Part shown: piece after piece, positions 22,701-33,767 of the stretch
Layout of the letters: every line of letters starts with the position of its first letter
Position numbering within the stretch: position 1 is the stretch's first letter
From: Verticillium longisporum
Lineage: Eukaryota > Ascomycota > Sordariomycetes > Glomerellales > Plectosphaerellaceae
Direction of reading: 5' to 3'
NCBI GenBank assembly: GCA_019188255.1
Contig: JAETXT010000001.1
Coordinates: 7,068,001 to 7,132,000, forward strand
DNA length: 64,000 bases
Notes under the pieces: model-generated
The model's input: the letters and a program-made list of their open reading frames with translations, nothing else
Database searches by the model: none
Told to the model about the DNA's origin: nothing
Position numbers and translations under genes: made by a program

Positions 22701-24164
22701 TCTCTTGTCACCGCTTTGTTGATGGGGAGGGGAAGGCTACCGTCCCACAAAGAACGAGGCAACAGGCGGAAAGATGCATGGAGATGGATAGCAGAAAGCT
22801 CGGCGAGCAGTAGGTACGCCTACCGCCGCGCAGGAGAAACATGATCGATGGGCCATTTCACTGACCAATATCTGGGTAGCTAGGTACCTTAGTTGGGTAC
22901 CTAAGGTACTTGTAGTTAGTACATGTAGGTCTACCTTTGCCTGTAATTATCCGCTGCTGTTTCTGCCTGCCTCCATCGCCGCCGCCGCCACGATCCGCCT
23001 GGCAAGTCCCACCTGTCCACTGCGACTGCTTCCTTCTTTTGTGCCTTGCCTGCGTCCCAATGATCGGGTAAAAGGAGCAAGTACGAGGCAGGGTATCCGG
23101 GGATAACGTTTGCTGGCGTATTGCGCCCGTGGAGACACAATGCAGGAAGGCGACACTAACAATACATACCCTGCGGATGTTCGGCGAGTCGGCATCATGA
23201 CGAGAAGGCGTGCCCAGCGGTGGAGGGAACAAGGGAAGAGGAAAGCTGCATCTCCATCAACACCTCCGTCTCCCAGCGCTGCAGCGTTGCCCGTACGTAG
23301 ATACTCCCCCGCCATCCACTTTCCGCTCTCGACTGTTTGCCAAGGGCGCCGCGGCCTGGGCGGCAAGGCGCTGGCACGTTGGTTTGCCTGTGGTCCCATC
23401 TCTACTGCAGAAGGCTCATCTCCCGTTTTTGCCATTCGGGTGTCCACCTCTTTTGCCAAGGCAACACAGCCAAGGAGGCGAGGGGGCTCGTACCGTGGCC
23501 TTCCAAGCGTAGGTAGGTATAGGGACGTCCAAGCCATGATCATCTCCCGCTTTCAATTGCGGCGAACCACGCAGCACACCACCAATACACCCGACCACCC
23601 ACCACTCCAGACCTTGCGCGGGCACCCATCTCCCACTGCATATCTGTAGGTGGAGGCGCCGGGGGGAAGATGAAGTAGACAGTGTACGGTACCACACAGT
23701 GACAGTACCACCGAGGGGGGGGGGCGAGGTGGGTGGTCCTCAGACGTTCGGTCGCGGATCACCTTCGACAAGCCAAACACAGGAAACAATGGAGCCCTCA
23801 GCCTTCTCGTCCAACAGATCTTCTCCGGCAGGTTCCATCTATCATCTCCATCTCCATGGATCATCTTTCTGGCGCCTGGCTGTGACCCAAACTTAAGCTG
23901 CCTATCGCCCTCCTACTACCATCTCCTCCTCGGCCACTCTTCCTTTCCGGCTTGATGTCCAGACCTCGTTCTCGTCCGAACCTCCCGCGACACCGGTGTC
24001 CCCCATCGCCGTCAGCCTTCACATCTTGTCTCACACGTCTGGAGAAAGCGTCCCCGAACCGATACTAGGCGATTCAGAGAGCCAGGCACATGCAAGAGCA
24101 AACCGATCACGACAAGGACACACGAGGAGACCTCGGTGTTGGGCACCACGCAGCGGACGACACG
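19707..24164. other. Gene-poor stretch with decayed frames
   Basis: 4.4 kb without an intact recognisable gene. Short frames with partial protein character occur at 19860-19975 (+), 20010-20336 (-), 20833-21165 (+) and 21370-21600 (-), none with a full exon structure. A telomere-like CCCTAACCCT at 21245-21254 is too short to mean anything. KpnI-type palindromes cluster at 22880-22910. The last kilobase is probably the promoter and leader of the gene at 24165. Confidence 0.4.
20833..21165 (+). pseudogene. Decayed ORF with one internal stop
   Basis: ATG at 20833 opens MDRDDDPPVAYKAFVAFHKA and continues through FTSDELFSMNAKNARMTHKL to a TGA at 21003. The same frame carries on with protein-like sequence (HDLQQHHWQAVQNRHDRLS, LLYADTRREMLLEVQDLA) to TAA at 21163-21165. 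One frame with protein-like composition on both sides of a stop suggests a dead gene. The family is not recognised. Confidence 0.35.
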
Positions 24165-26650
24165 ATGGCTACACTGGGACGGTCTCTGAAGTCCCCGTTT
24201 ATCTATCCCGCGCAAGCAGCAGCAGCAACGGCAGCCGGCGGCCCGCCCTCGCAGCCAGAACCTTTTCCCACTCGTCGGATATTTCGGCGGCTTCGGCCAA
24301 CTCGTGGGCAGATGATCACCTCGACGTCGGGGTCATGTCCGGCCTGAACACGCCTGCTCTGGAGAAGACGGTTACGGAAAGTCTGGCCGCCAAAGAGTCC
24401 AGGCCGGCGCAGAAGGAGGTGAAGGGTCGTCATTCGCAAGGCAAGTCTGATATCTTTCTCGCTTCTCTCTCTCTGTGTGTGTGCGCGTGCATCTCCATCC
24501 TCCTCATCTGTCCTTTGGTGGTGTCAATACCCAACGGCCAAGTCACACCAACCTGTCGTTCGGTACCGCATGGCCTTGTACGTTTGGGGAAAAGCATGAC
24601 ACTCGGCTGGCACTACGAAGGACAGAAGCCTCCATCCTGGCGCCCCACCTCACGAACCAGCGCCCGGCCGGAGCGGGGTAAGCCACACCGTGGGCAGCGA
24701 CAAGATGGAAGGTGGCCGGCCCTTTCTCTCTTTGCCTCTCCACGGCTGCTGGCGCCCTGGCTCAGGCCTGTAGGGCCTAGCACTGAACACCTTTCCCCCT
24801 TGGATCTCTGTTTCCACCAGCCGCCTTGCCCTGGGGCAACGGATGGCTTGCCCGGCCGTCCCTCCTGCTGTGAAGCATGATTCAGTTCGATGATGCAGAA
24901 TGCGCCGCCGGGCCAGGTACCTTGCCATTCCGGTAGCATTTCCCCTGTCTCCCGTCTTTCATCTCCTCCCACTATTTCGTTACTTTCCCCTCGTGGCATT
25001 TTCCCGCGCCCCATGGTGTCACTCATCACACTTTGTGCCATGCTGGCCGGCGAGAGACGCAATTTTCACTTTGCGATAAGATGCATCAAGGAAAACCGAG
25101 CCCCAGCAGCCAGCCCCCCACCCCCCTGTAGTCCAGGGCCACCAGCAGGTTTTGGCCTTGCTGGGCCAAGAGGGGCCACCTCCTCGCGGCGCGACGCCTA
25201 ATAAACCAGCATGCGGCGAAACTATCCTGGCTCACCCGTGACGTCCTCCCATGCCCGATGTATTCGCTTTGCCTCCGTCTCCGCGCCATCAGTTCGCGAA
25301 AGCAAGCGCGAGTAAGCGAACCTACGAGGCCACACCTTGCGTCAGCATTGAGTCTCGCGCGTCAGCGTCAAGCGTCAGCGTCACGGATTCCGAGCACAAT
25401 CCAGCCCCGCCGTCCTTCCCCATAGCCACGGCCTCCCGCTCCGGCCTTCCCGACCAATACATCATTTGCCCGTTTCTCTTCTGGCGAGACCCCACGAGTC
25501 TCCTCGTGCTAACACAACCTTTGTTCGCCCAGTTCAAGCAAAGCCGCCTCTCCCAACCTCTGCAGCTTCGCCCTTCGACCTCAATCTCAACGCCATCGAA
25601 TCCTCGTCTCTCCAATCTGCAAGATCAGCCAGATCCAACCACAGCAACCCAATCACCATTGAACTCCCGGCTGTCCGAAAGTTCAAGTCGGGCCCTTCTC
25701 AAACACCACCGGAACCTCTATCCGCACGTGGAGACGTTCCTGGGTACGTTACTAAGTCATTTCGCCCCTCAGTTCCAGTGACTCTTGTCAGCATACAAAA
25801 TCATGCGCGCATCATTGACTAACCGATCAAAATTAGTGGCTACTTTCCTCTTCACGAAGACGCAACCGCTCGAATTCATCGTCCTCACCCTTTCGCCGGA
25901 GCCCGGAAACCTCGACAGCAACGAATTGATCCCGCCATTGAGCCCCTTGTCCTACCTGCTGCAGGTGGTACCTCCAATCTGCCCGCCATGACCGAACCCA
26001 CGACCTTGCTCGCCGCCAAGTCAAACGAGCCACGATCTAACCTGCCTGTCGCATCCTACTTGCCCAGCGGTGTTCGCGATACTACTTTACCCATGGGCAA
26101 GTATTATCCTTCCAACTACGAGAAGCGCAACCACCCGCCCCACCCAACGACGTCTATGGAGCCGACACCGGTGCAGCCTCGACCTGTCGGAGTTGCCGGG
26201 TTATCGTCGTCTGTCAAGTCCGAATCTCAAGTTCCTACCGTGTCCAACGAAAATTTCCAAACGAGTCGCCAAGATTCCGACGTCCGCAGAAAGCTCGCGC
26301 AGTACCAGCGAGACATGATTGCCCAAGCTAGGCTTGCCGCCACGGAGATCCTGGGCAGCTCAGCCAAGACCACGACTGCACCACAACCGACGACGGCAAC
26401 GGCGACCGTCATGCTCAATGGATTCCCCCTTGCCGGCATGCGCCACTTTGCAGCCTCTGGTGGAGGCAAGCCGCTCTCGCCGAGGCTTCTTCCCCTAGGC
26501 AGCCCTGGTCCTGTTACGCCAATGGACCTTGAGGGCGGGGAACTGGGATCGGTCGACCGTGGATGCGGCTCCTCTACTTTTGGTGATATCATGGGCCGGT
26601 CGGGGGCTTCATCCCCAGCGGTTGAAGCCGGCGCCGGTCGCTTTTTCTGA
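24165..26650 (+). CDS. Conserved filamentous-fungal protein of unknown function (frameshifted as given)
   Basis: Starts MATLGRSLKSPFIYPA. One base appears to be missing near 24210, after which the frame reads SSSSNGSRRPALAARTFSHS, then SWADDHLDVGVMSGLNTPAL. Exon 1 ends at 24440 with an AG/GCAAGT donor, a GC-AG intron. The next supported exon, 25533-25743 (AKPPLPTSAASPFDLNLNAI), has a CTAAC branch and CCCAG acceptor. A 93-bp intron (25744-25836) leads to exon 3 (YFPLHEDATARIHRPHPF, VASYLPSGVRDTTLPMGKYY, RRKLAQYQRDMIAQARLAAT, SPRLLPLGSPGPVTPMDLEG) ending at 26650. With the added base the exons give 434 codons exactly. It is Ser/Pro-rich, with one short helical block (RRKLAQYQRDMIAQARLAAT) and no named domain. 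The 1.09-kb first intron may hide another exon. Confidence 0.68.
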
Positions 26651-27112
26651 CACCTCTTATTGGTGAAGCCTCGTGTCAAGAGAAAGACGAATGACATTGG
26701 GTCATGCGAGGTATTGGGAGGACAGGATAGATGCACATGCATGCGCGAACGACTTTCGGAGAGATCGACCTCGAACTTATGATACCCCCCCAAAAAAATA
26801 AAAAAATCATGAAAGCCATGGCCATGGCTCATGGTATCACCCCCTCAAGTGGAGTACTTCTTTTTAGCATTTTGCATCACATTCGCTAGCATATGGCGTC
26901 ATTTGCCTAGGTTTTCTTTTGGGAGCATCAGCTAGCTTTTTCAATGATAATCACCGTTGGTGACGATATGATGTATTGAACAGCGCCATGACCGGCTGTT
27001 GCCCTGTGCCTAATTTGGCCTGGTGTATAACGGTGCACTACCATCTTGTACCCTGTAGCCCCCCATCTCAGCCACCAACGCAGCCGCCTTGGCTTCAGCG
27101 CCCCCACAGTCA
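26651..27112. other. Short intergenic stretch between convergent genes
   Basis: 3' ends of two convergent genes. A C7A6-type homopolymer block lies near 26786-26806. No gene. Confidence 0.5.
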
Positions 27113-28758
27113 CTAAGCTGCCCGACAGAAATTGGCAGGAAACTGCCCCTGCGCGCCGTTGAGCTCACCCGTCCACCAGTCGTCTGTGGTTTGCGTCTTC
27201 TTGACAATCCGAATCCTATCGCCCTCACGGAAGGCCAGATCGCCTGGCTGGCCGCCGGGATAGTCGTGTTGCGCAATGACATACTCGAAAGGCGCGGATT
27301 GGAACCGCTTCGCAGGCGGCGGGGGCGGGGGCTTCTTCTTCTTGGCAAGGGACATGGCGGTGCTGCTGGCGGCTGACGGCGTGCTGGCGGCGGACGACCC
27401 GAGCTGCGAGGCATGGCCAAAGTAGTCGCCGCGCTCGCGAGAGGCCGAGTAGCCCGGGGAGACACGGGCGCTGCCGGGTGTCGGGCCCATCGTGGCGGTG
27501 GTGAAGTCGGTGGGGAGGCCGAGGGCGGACGACTTCCTGCTCAGCTGGGGCGATGGGTCCGTCGACGGTGTCGTGGCGCGGCTGATGGGCGGCGCGTGGT
27601 GGATGGAGGTGTTGGAGACGATGCGGGCCGGCCGCGGGATTTCGCCGCCGTCGGCGGGCTTGCCGCCGGGCTTGAAGCCGGAGGTCATGCGGCTGAAGCC
27701 GCTGCGCGTGGAGGTCACGGCGCCGGAGACCTTGCGTGCTTGAGGGTCTTCGATGACGTCCATGGGGCGGCCCACGGCGCTGCTGTGCACGAGCGTGTTG
27801 ATCGATTCGACCTGGCGCTGAGCCGGCTGGAAGTTGGCGGACCACGCGGCGATGACGTCCTCCATCGCCGGCGGCGGAGAGTCGAAGCCGTTGTTCTGGC
27901 AATAGTTGTGGAGGACCGTGTAATAGACCCCCAGCAGGCGATTCTCGACACTGACGAGAGAGGCTATGAGGAAGGGAATGAGACTGAAGGTGGCAGCGAC
28001 GAGAGGCGGCAGAACTTCCCGAATATGGTCGTCGGCGATTTGGAATTCCTACTCAGGGGATTAGGACTATCACCGAGAAGACAACGGGCGCGTGATGGAG
28101 AGCAGGAGCGCATACCTCTCCAGTGATGGCCATGTCGGTTTCGACCTTGACGAGCGCCACGTCCTCCTTGGGCGTCCTGTCCACCTTTTTCTGCAGCTTC
28201 TTGACTTTGTCCTGGGCCTTTTCGTAGTCGAGTCTCTTGTTCTCACGCTTCTTGATCGTCTTGCGTATCGGCTGGATGTAGTCACGGGCATCGGCGGCCG
28301 GGCGGATGACCTGGGCATCGATACCGGCGACCTCTTGCAGAAGCTCGTCCTTGAGTTCGGCGTAGGCTTCACGCAGGGCAAAGGTTCGGCTGAGCTGCAG
28401 GTCGGATGTGGGCTCGCTGGGACGGCGCGGGCCTTCCGTGGCGCCGGCGATGGGGTCGTAAAGGCCTTCAAACTCCTTCATCATGCCCCATTGCGTGTTG
28501 GCAATGTTCACCCAGGCATCTCGAAGCTGCTGCGTGCTCTCGACAATCTGGTAGAAGAGCAGGTTAGCTCTGCGTCGACCGAGGTGGGAGGGGCAAGAAA
28601 GGGCGGGAAAGGGCAGAGCAGGTGGGGGGTTTGTGGTGGTTCACCTTGGCGAGCATTTTGTCGGCGTCGTCGTACTCCTTGAGCATGATGGCTACTTTGG
28701 CATTGTCCCCCGGGCCTTTGCTCATCATCCTGCCAAACTTTTTATTGATACGCTCCAT
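27113..28758 (-). CDS. RVS167: BAR-SH3 protein, Rvs167/Hob1 (amphiphysin) family
   Basis: Three exons, 28758-28645, 28547-28116 and 28048-27113 (introns 97 and 67 bp, all phase 0), encode 493 aa. The N-terminal BAR domain (residues 1 to about 240) opens with MERINKKFGRMMSKGPGDNA and contains QTQWGMMKEFEGLYDPI-like and ENKRLDYEKAQDKVKKLQKK helices that sense membrane curvature. A Ser/Pro-rich linker (about 270-430) precedes a poly-Pro stretch and a C-terminal SH3 domain: IAQHDYPGGQPGDLAFREGD, then WWTGELNGAQGQFPANF, with the usual ALYDY position read as AQHDY. Family members scission endocytic vesicles and organise cortical actin with Rvs161 and the WASP machinery. The model is complete with no defects. 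Confidence 0.93.
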
Positions 28759-30551
28759 GGTGACTAAAGAATGTAGCTTGGCTTGCTGGCTCGTAAAGTT
28801 GTCGCGTTGGGCTCGTTGTTGTGGTTGAAATCCAGACAATAATGGAATGTCCGGAGGATTACGTATGTCTCCTGACAAGGTGCAAGGAGCTCGGGAAGCT
28901 CGCACCAAGTACTGAAAGTAACGGCAACCCGGGCGGAGAAAAGGGCCCAACGAGTCGCACCAGTGCTACCAAGGATACTGGACCTGTTATACACGGCTTG
29001 GAGACACGGCCAAGGTTCTTCTTTGGTTGTTGAGGGGTAAATGAGTGAGTGGCAGGACAGGACAGGCTTCGCTAGGGGGGGGAACATTGGCATTCGTATC
29101 GACCTGGGACAGAGCCGATCATGCAACGCGCGGGCAGGCACGGTGGAGAGGGCGAGAAGAACGCACGCTCAAGCTTACCACATATTGGTCATTTTGGGGG
29201 GCTTCAGCGAACGCCCGTCTCTCGTCCGGATCTTTGACGCCGCAAATCGCCAGCCCCCAGGTTGGCACGACTTGCTCCCATCAGTGCTGAACCACTGCGT
29301 CCTCTGACGATCAGCAGAAACTCGCGTGGCTGTCATCTCATCCCGGACGCAAATGCCCCAAGAGCCCCAAAGGGTGTCTACACAGGAAGCGGGCCGCTAT
29401 CCCCTCTACGCCCCCACACTTTGTCCCCTGTCCATGCACAGGCTAGCTAGCTTCCACGCTCGAACCGGGGGCACGCAGGTACCTGGGCATATTGACTGGA
29501 CGCCTTGCGATTTGCGGTTACCCAACGGCCAAGTGACTCTAGGATTGAAAGGAGTATGTGTATCCAGGTTACCATCGTCTTGTCCGGATTGGAGGGGCCG
29601 GAAGGCCGCGGGCATCTGGGGGCGACGCCATGCTCAAGCAGGCTGTCTACGGGTTGACTAGATTCACTATTCACCACGCATTACCGCCAGCTGCCTGGTG
29701 CCATATGACCTTCCAAAATGGACATGCTTTCGGTGGGTGACCTGCCAGCATATCTAGGACCAAGTCGTTCGCAGTGCCATGTACGCCTGCTTGGTGTTCA
29801 TGTCTGATCACAGTCACAATCTCCGTGCCGAACCGCACCTGCATAGGCCCGCACCGGGGTAGCTTCACTGCATCGACCTTTGAAAGGACTTGCCAGCCCT
29901 TGTAGTTACATGGTACACAGCAGACCCTCTCGTGCAGCAGCACACTCGATGACGAAGGACGAAGTAGCTAAACTTACCTACCTTAGGTACCAAGGCAGGT
30001 AGCCACGTTCTGGAGCCCACGTGTTCTAAGCATTTCGCCCTGAGACACCCAATCTCAGGCACCTTGTCCTATTTGATTTGGTGGTGAATTGCAGACGCAG
30101 TACGTCCAATCATACCTATTAAACTATGTGGGCGACGACATGTTCCCTGTCAGGATCGCTCACGGGGAGCACAGAAGGGGATTTGGACCTTATACTGCTG
30201 TTACACAGAGCACAACTTAGGTACCAACTTCAAAGGTATTCAGACAAAAGGACCTTGACAGCGAGACTGAGGGCCAATCACCAGTGGTTTCTCAAGGATC
30301 GATAAAATCACGTGACCTGGCGTCGGTCCCTCTTTCCCCCAGTCGCGTCACCCCCACCTATCCGACCGCGTCTCGTCTGCCGTGTCCTACACATACGGCT
30401 CGAGACGAAAGCAAGTCCAGCACCAGAACGACTTGTCACCCAGAACGATCGCATGTCTGATACACAGCGCTCGACCAGATGAGACTATCCTTTCAACCGC
30501 ACGACAATTGCCAAACAACCACCTGTGCCCGGTCATGAAAGCCATCCGACC
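28759..30551. promoter_or_regulatory. Divergent intergenic region, RVS167 to DUF2439 gene
   Basis: 1.8 kb between two divergent starts. It holds GGTACC-type motifs at 29974-30000 and 30216-30228 and an ATCACGTGAC box at 30307-30316, about 235 bp before the downstream start. CACGTG cores of this kind are bound by Cbf1/Pho4/SREBP-type bHLH factors in fungi; which one, if any, acts here is unknown. No supported ORF. Confidence 0.4.
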
Positions 30552-33500
30552 ATGGCGGCCTCCACCCCGCTTTCTCACGCCAACATGAATGTTATCAACA
30601 GCTCCCAGTCCAACAGCGAGACCGGCACGGCCACTGCTGCTCCAGTTCTCGACTATGCATGCCTTTTCTCACACGACCTGAAGCGAAAACAAAAACGATG
30701 GCAGGATGGGCGACTCAAGTTTCACTGCTTCAACAAGAGGGTCATGGTCTATGATGAGCGTGGTAACTTTGTTGGCGACACGCACTGGACGATGGACTAC
30801 GACTTGGACGAGGGTGAAGAGTTTCAACTTGCGCGCGGATGCGTCGTAGTACAGGTCTCCGAGTGTCTGGGACGCAAAGAACAAGACCTGTCCGCCTTGA
30901 TCGACCAACGCTACAAGGACAAGGAGGAACGCAAGGCCCATGCTGACGCAGCCGCTGCTTCCAAACCGTACAGGCCTGCACCTACGCCACACCGACCACC
31001 GATGCCCATCGCCCAGTCAATGACGAATATAGCGACCCCTCGTGGTAACCAGCTCGGCCGCGCCGTCCTCCCTACGTTATCACCCTTCGAGCAGCGGAAC
31101 CTCCATGCTCAAGAGTCCGCCCAACAGGACGAGCAGGCCAGACCTGCCAAAAGAAGAAAACCAGAGGCATCGCCCCCAAGTAAGAGCGGGTATGCCAGGA
31201 GTCTCTTCGGAGCGCCGCTCGCCTTGGCTTCTTTTCCTTCAAGCGCCGCACACCAGTCTCAAACTGCTCCGTCACAGGCCTCAGATATCCGCGCCATTGG
31301 CAGAGAACCGTTGCTACCCCGTTCGCGACCTATGCCTAGTCTTCTGAAGGTGCAGCCAACTGCATTCGCTGACACTCCTTCGAAACCTTCAAGAACCACG
31401 TCTAGATCAAACCCCATTATCATAACTGATGGCACCCCCGAAACTGACTCAAATCGCCATCACGTCGATTCTGCAGAGCCATCTGTCAGTCTCGCTGCCA
31501 TCGCTGGAAAGTCGAAAGCCAGAGCGGGCCGGTCGAGCAAACAGCCATCCCATCACGACGAACGCCTGGTAGAGGAAGATGGCCCCCCGAGCTCAGGTGA
31601 AATCAATGGAGTGCGAGCGGTTCCTCCGCAGTTGGTAGCTGAAGCAAGCACGTTGCTTCAACCGCGTATGGCGAAGCGAAAGACTCTTCTATCCGTGCCA
31701 AGGAAGCAGACAGTACAGTCAACTCATGACCAGCTCGAAAGCCCAACAACGGCTAGGACTGACGATGAGTTCTCTACTGCGGATGCGCTAGATTTAAACC
31801 CAAGAACGAGCCTCGTGGCAAGCACAAAACGGACAAAAAAACGTGGTCTTCTGATAGCCGCGGAGAAGACAACAACCAGGAAGCGACGCAAAAGTGTCGA
31901 CGATGGATCAGGCCATGACGTGGTGAAATCTACGCACTCTGTGCGCGCCGACGAAGAAAACGTCGTCTCTAAGGAGAAAAGACGCCGCAAAGTTTCGGCT
32001 GGCTTAATGTTCGATGACGACGATGCTATCAACGTTGACAGCGACGCTACGTGCCCCTCACCAAAACTCCCTGTCCTTAGTCAACCTTGTGACTCTGTGG
32101 ATGAGATCACCAATCAGGGCGATGTGCCTCTTACAGCGAGGAAGGTCGATTCCCCTCCCCAAAAGAATGTTGAAGACCCTAAAGGTCATGATAATGAATT
32201 GAGCGAGGAAGACGTTGAAGCTCGTCATCGTTTCAGGGGTAAACACGCAACCTGTCGCCTGGGAGAATCGGGCTTGGACACACCTATCTCAGTGCCAAGC
32301 TCTCCTGCATCTTCTAGCCCTCCAACTCCCGTCGAAGCACCCCCACCAAAACGGGCGCAAGCTCCCACGAGGATCAATAGGCCCCATTTGGCTACCTTGC
32401 GGCGGAGTGTCAAGAGCAAAGAGATCATTGGGTTCTATGATAGTGCCAATAGTTCCCGAGAGGCAGCAGCTCTCGCTCGCATACGTGAGTCCATGGCGTT
32501 CGCCAATGACGAAGACGAACCCGCGGTCACAGAGCAAGGCCCGAAAACTGGAACCAGAAGGAAAGAAGCTGAAGAAGAGGGACACAACCAAGAACAACTC
32601 CGGGCGACGGAGGTACGGAAAGAACGGGAAGAAGAAGAACGTCGACGACAGCTGCGGGAGACGCAGGCTCAAGAGGAAGCTCAGAGAAAGCGGAGGGAGA
32701 TGGAGGTGCGTGCGAAAAAGGCACGCGAGGAAGCAGCTCGACAAAAGAGACGACAGGAGAAGATGGCTCTGGAAGAAGAGGAGCGCCGACAGGAAGCACG
32801 TGAGGAGGAGGCTCGGCAAGAGGAGCTGCGTCGACGACAAGTTCGCGAGCAGGAAACCCGCGAGAAGGAAGCTCGCGAGGAGGAAGTGCAACGTCGAGAA
32901 GCTCGCGAAGACGAGGCTCGGCGAGAAGCACTGCGCCAACAGCAGATCCTCGAACAAGAAGCTCGTGAAAAGCAAGCTCGTGAAGAAGAGCTGCGGCGTC
33001 AGGAAGCCCGTGAGAGGGAAGCTCGAGAAGCCGAGAGGCGTCGTCTGGAAGCCCACGAGCAAGAGCTACGCAAGCGAAAGGCAAGAGAAGAAGAGCTACA
33101 GCAAGAGCTGATTCGTGAAAGACAGGCTCGTGAACGTGAGGCCAGGGAGAGGAGGGCCAGAGAGGAGGAGGAGCAACGAGAGCAAGAGCTCCGACAGAAA
33201 CTGAACCGCGAAAAGGAGGCTCAAGAACGAGAAGCCAAACAGAAGGAAGAGCGAGAAAGAGAGGCTCTGGCAAGACAAGTCCGCGAACGGGAGGCGAGAG
33301 AAGCAGAAGATCGTGAACGGAAAGCACGGGAGAGAGAGGCGCGTCTGGAAGCTCGAGAGAAGGAAGCTCTGGAGCGGGAGGCTCGCTTAGAAGCTTGGGA
33401 AAAGGAGAATCAGCTCAAAGAGGCTCGGGAGAAGGAGGCTCGAGCGAAGCAAGCCGAGGCCGAGACCACGCGTCAAAAGGACGTCAGAGAGAAGGCAAGG

Positions 33501-33767
33501 CTTCCTAAGTTTGTCCCTCCCACCAGGCCTAGTAAACTTGGGGGCGCTGTCCGAGCCAGCCTTTCTCGTGCCATACCTCAGGCTGCTGGTGTTAGAGCCT
33601 CTACTGCGGCGCGAGAGTCGGCGAATATGGATGCCACCACAAGGAACCGGGCGGCCGAGGAGTCAACCGGCCCTTCGTCTGCCACCTTGCCTGTCTTCAC
33701 TCGGGCGAACGGGGGCCCATGGAGCATACAAGCACACGATCTGCTGGGAGTTGGGCGGCCCTCATGA
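30552..33767 (+). CDS. DUF2439 protein (ZGRF1/Mte1/Dbl2-like) with a very long charged helix
   Basis: Single exon, 1071 aa from the ATG at 30552 (CATGG context); upstream in-frame codons lack an ATG. Residues about 30-115 match DUF2439: YACLFSHDLKRKQKRWQDG, LKFHCFNKRVMVYDERGNFV, then EFQLARGCVVVQV. In yeast Mte1, fission yeast Dbl2 and human ZGRF1 this domain belongs to proteins that work with the FANCM-type helicase (Mph1/Fml1) at stalled forks and D-loops. A Ser/Lys-rich middle has basic clusters fit for nuclear import. Residues about 670-985 are an almost unbroken Glu/Arg/Lys/Ala helix built on REARE-type repeats. The extreme C-terminus carries a short conserved tail, GGPWSIQAHDLLGVGRPS. 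The helicase part of ZGRF1 is absent, as in other fungi. Confidence 0.83.
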   Translation: MAASTPLSHANMNVINSSQSNSETGTATAAPVLDYACLFSHDLKRKQKRWQDGRLKFHCFNKRVMVYDERGNFVGDTHWTMDYDLDEGEEFQLARGCVVVQVSECLGRKEQDLSALIDQRYKDKEERKAHADAAAASKPYRPAPTPHRPPMPIAQSMTNIATPRGNQLGRAVLPTLSPFEQRNLHAQESAQQDEQARPAKRRKPEASPPSKSGYARSLFGAPLALASFPSSAAHQSQTAPSQASDIRAIGREPLLPRSRPMPSLLKVQPTAFADTPSKPSRTTSRSNPIIITDGTPETDSNRHHVDSAEPSVSLAAIAGKSKARAGRSSKQPSHHDERLVEEDGPPSSGEINGVRAVPPQLVAEASTLLQPRMAKRKTLLSVPRKQTVQSTHDQLESPTTARTDDEFSTADALDLNPRTSLVASTKRTKKRGLLIAAEKTTTRKRRKSVDDGSGHDVVKSTHSVRADEENVVSKEKRRRKVSAGLMFDDDDAINVDSDATCPSPKLPVLSQPCDSVDEITNQGDVPLTARKVDSPPQKNVEDPKGHDNELSEEDVEARHRFRGKHATCRLGESGLDTPISVPSSPASSSPPTPVEAPPPKRAQAPTRINRPHLATLRRSVKSKEIIGFYDSANSSREAAALARIRESMAFANDEDEPAVTEQGPKTGTRRKEAEEEGHNQEQLRATEVRKEREEEERRRQLRETQAQEEAQRKRREMEVRAKKAREEAARQKRRQEKMALEEEERRQEAREEEARQEELRRRQVREQETREKEAREEEVQRREAREDEARREALRQQQILEQEAREKQAREEELRRQEAREREAREAERRRLEAHEQELRKRKAREEELQQELIRERQAREREARERRAREEEEQREQELRQKLNREKEAQEREAKQKEEREREALARQVREREAREAEDRERKAREREARLEAREKEALEREARLEAWEKENQLKEAREKEARAKQAEAETTRQKDVREKARLPKFVPPTRPSKLGGAVRASLSRAIPQAAGVRASTAARESANMDATTRNRAAEESTGPSSATLPVFTRANGGPWSIQAHDLLGVGRPS

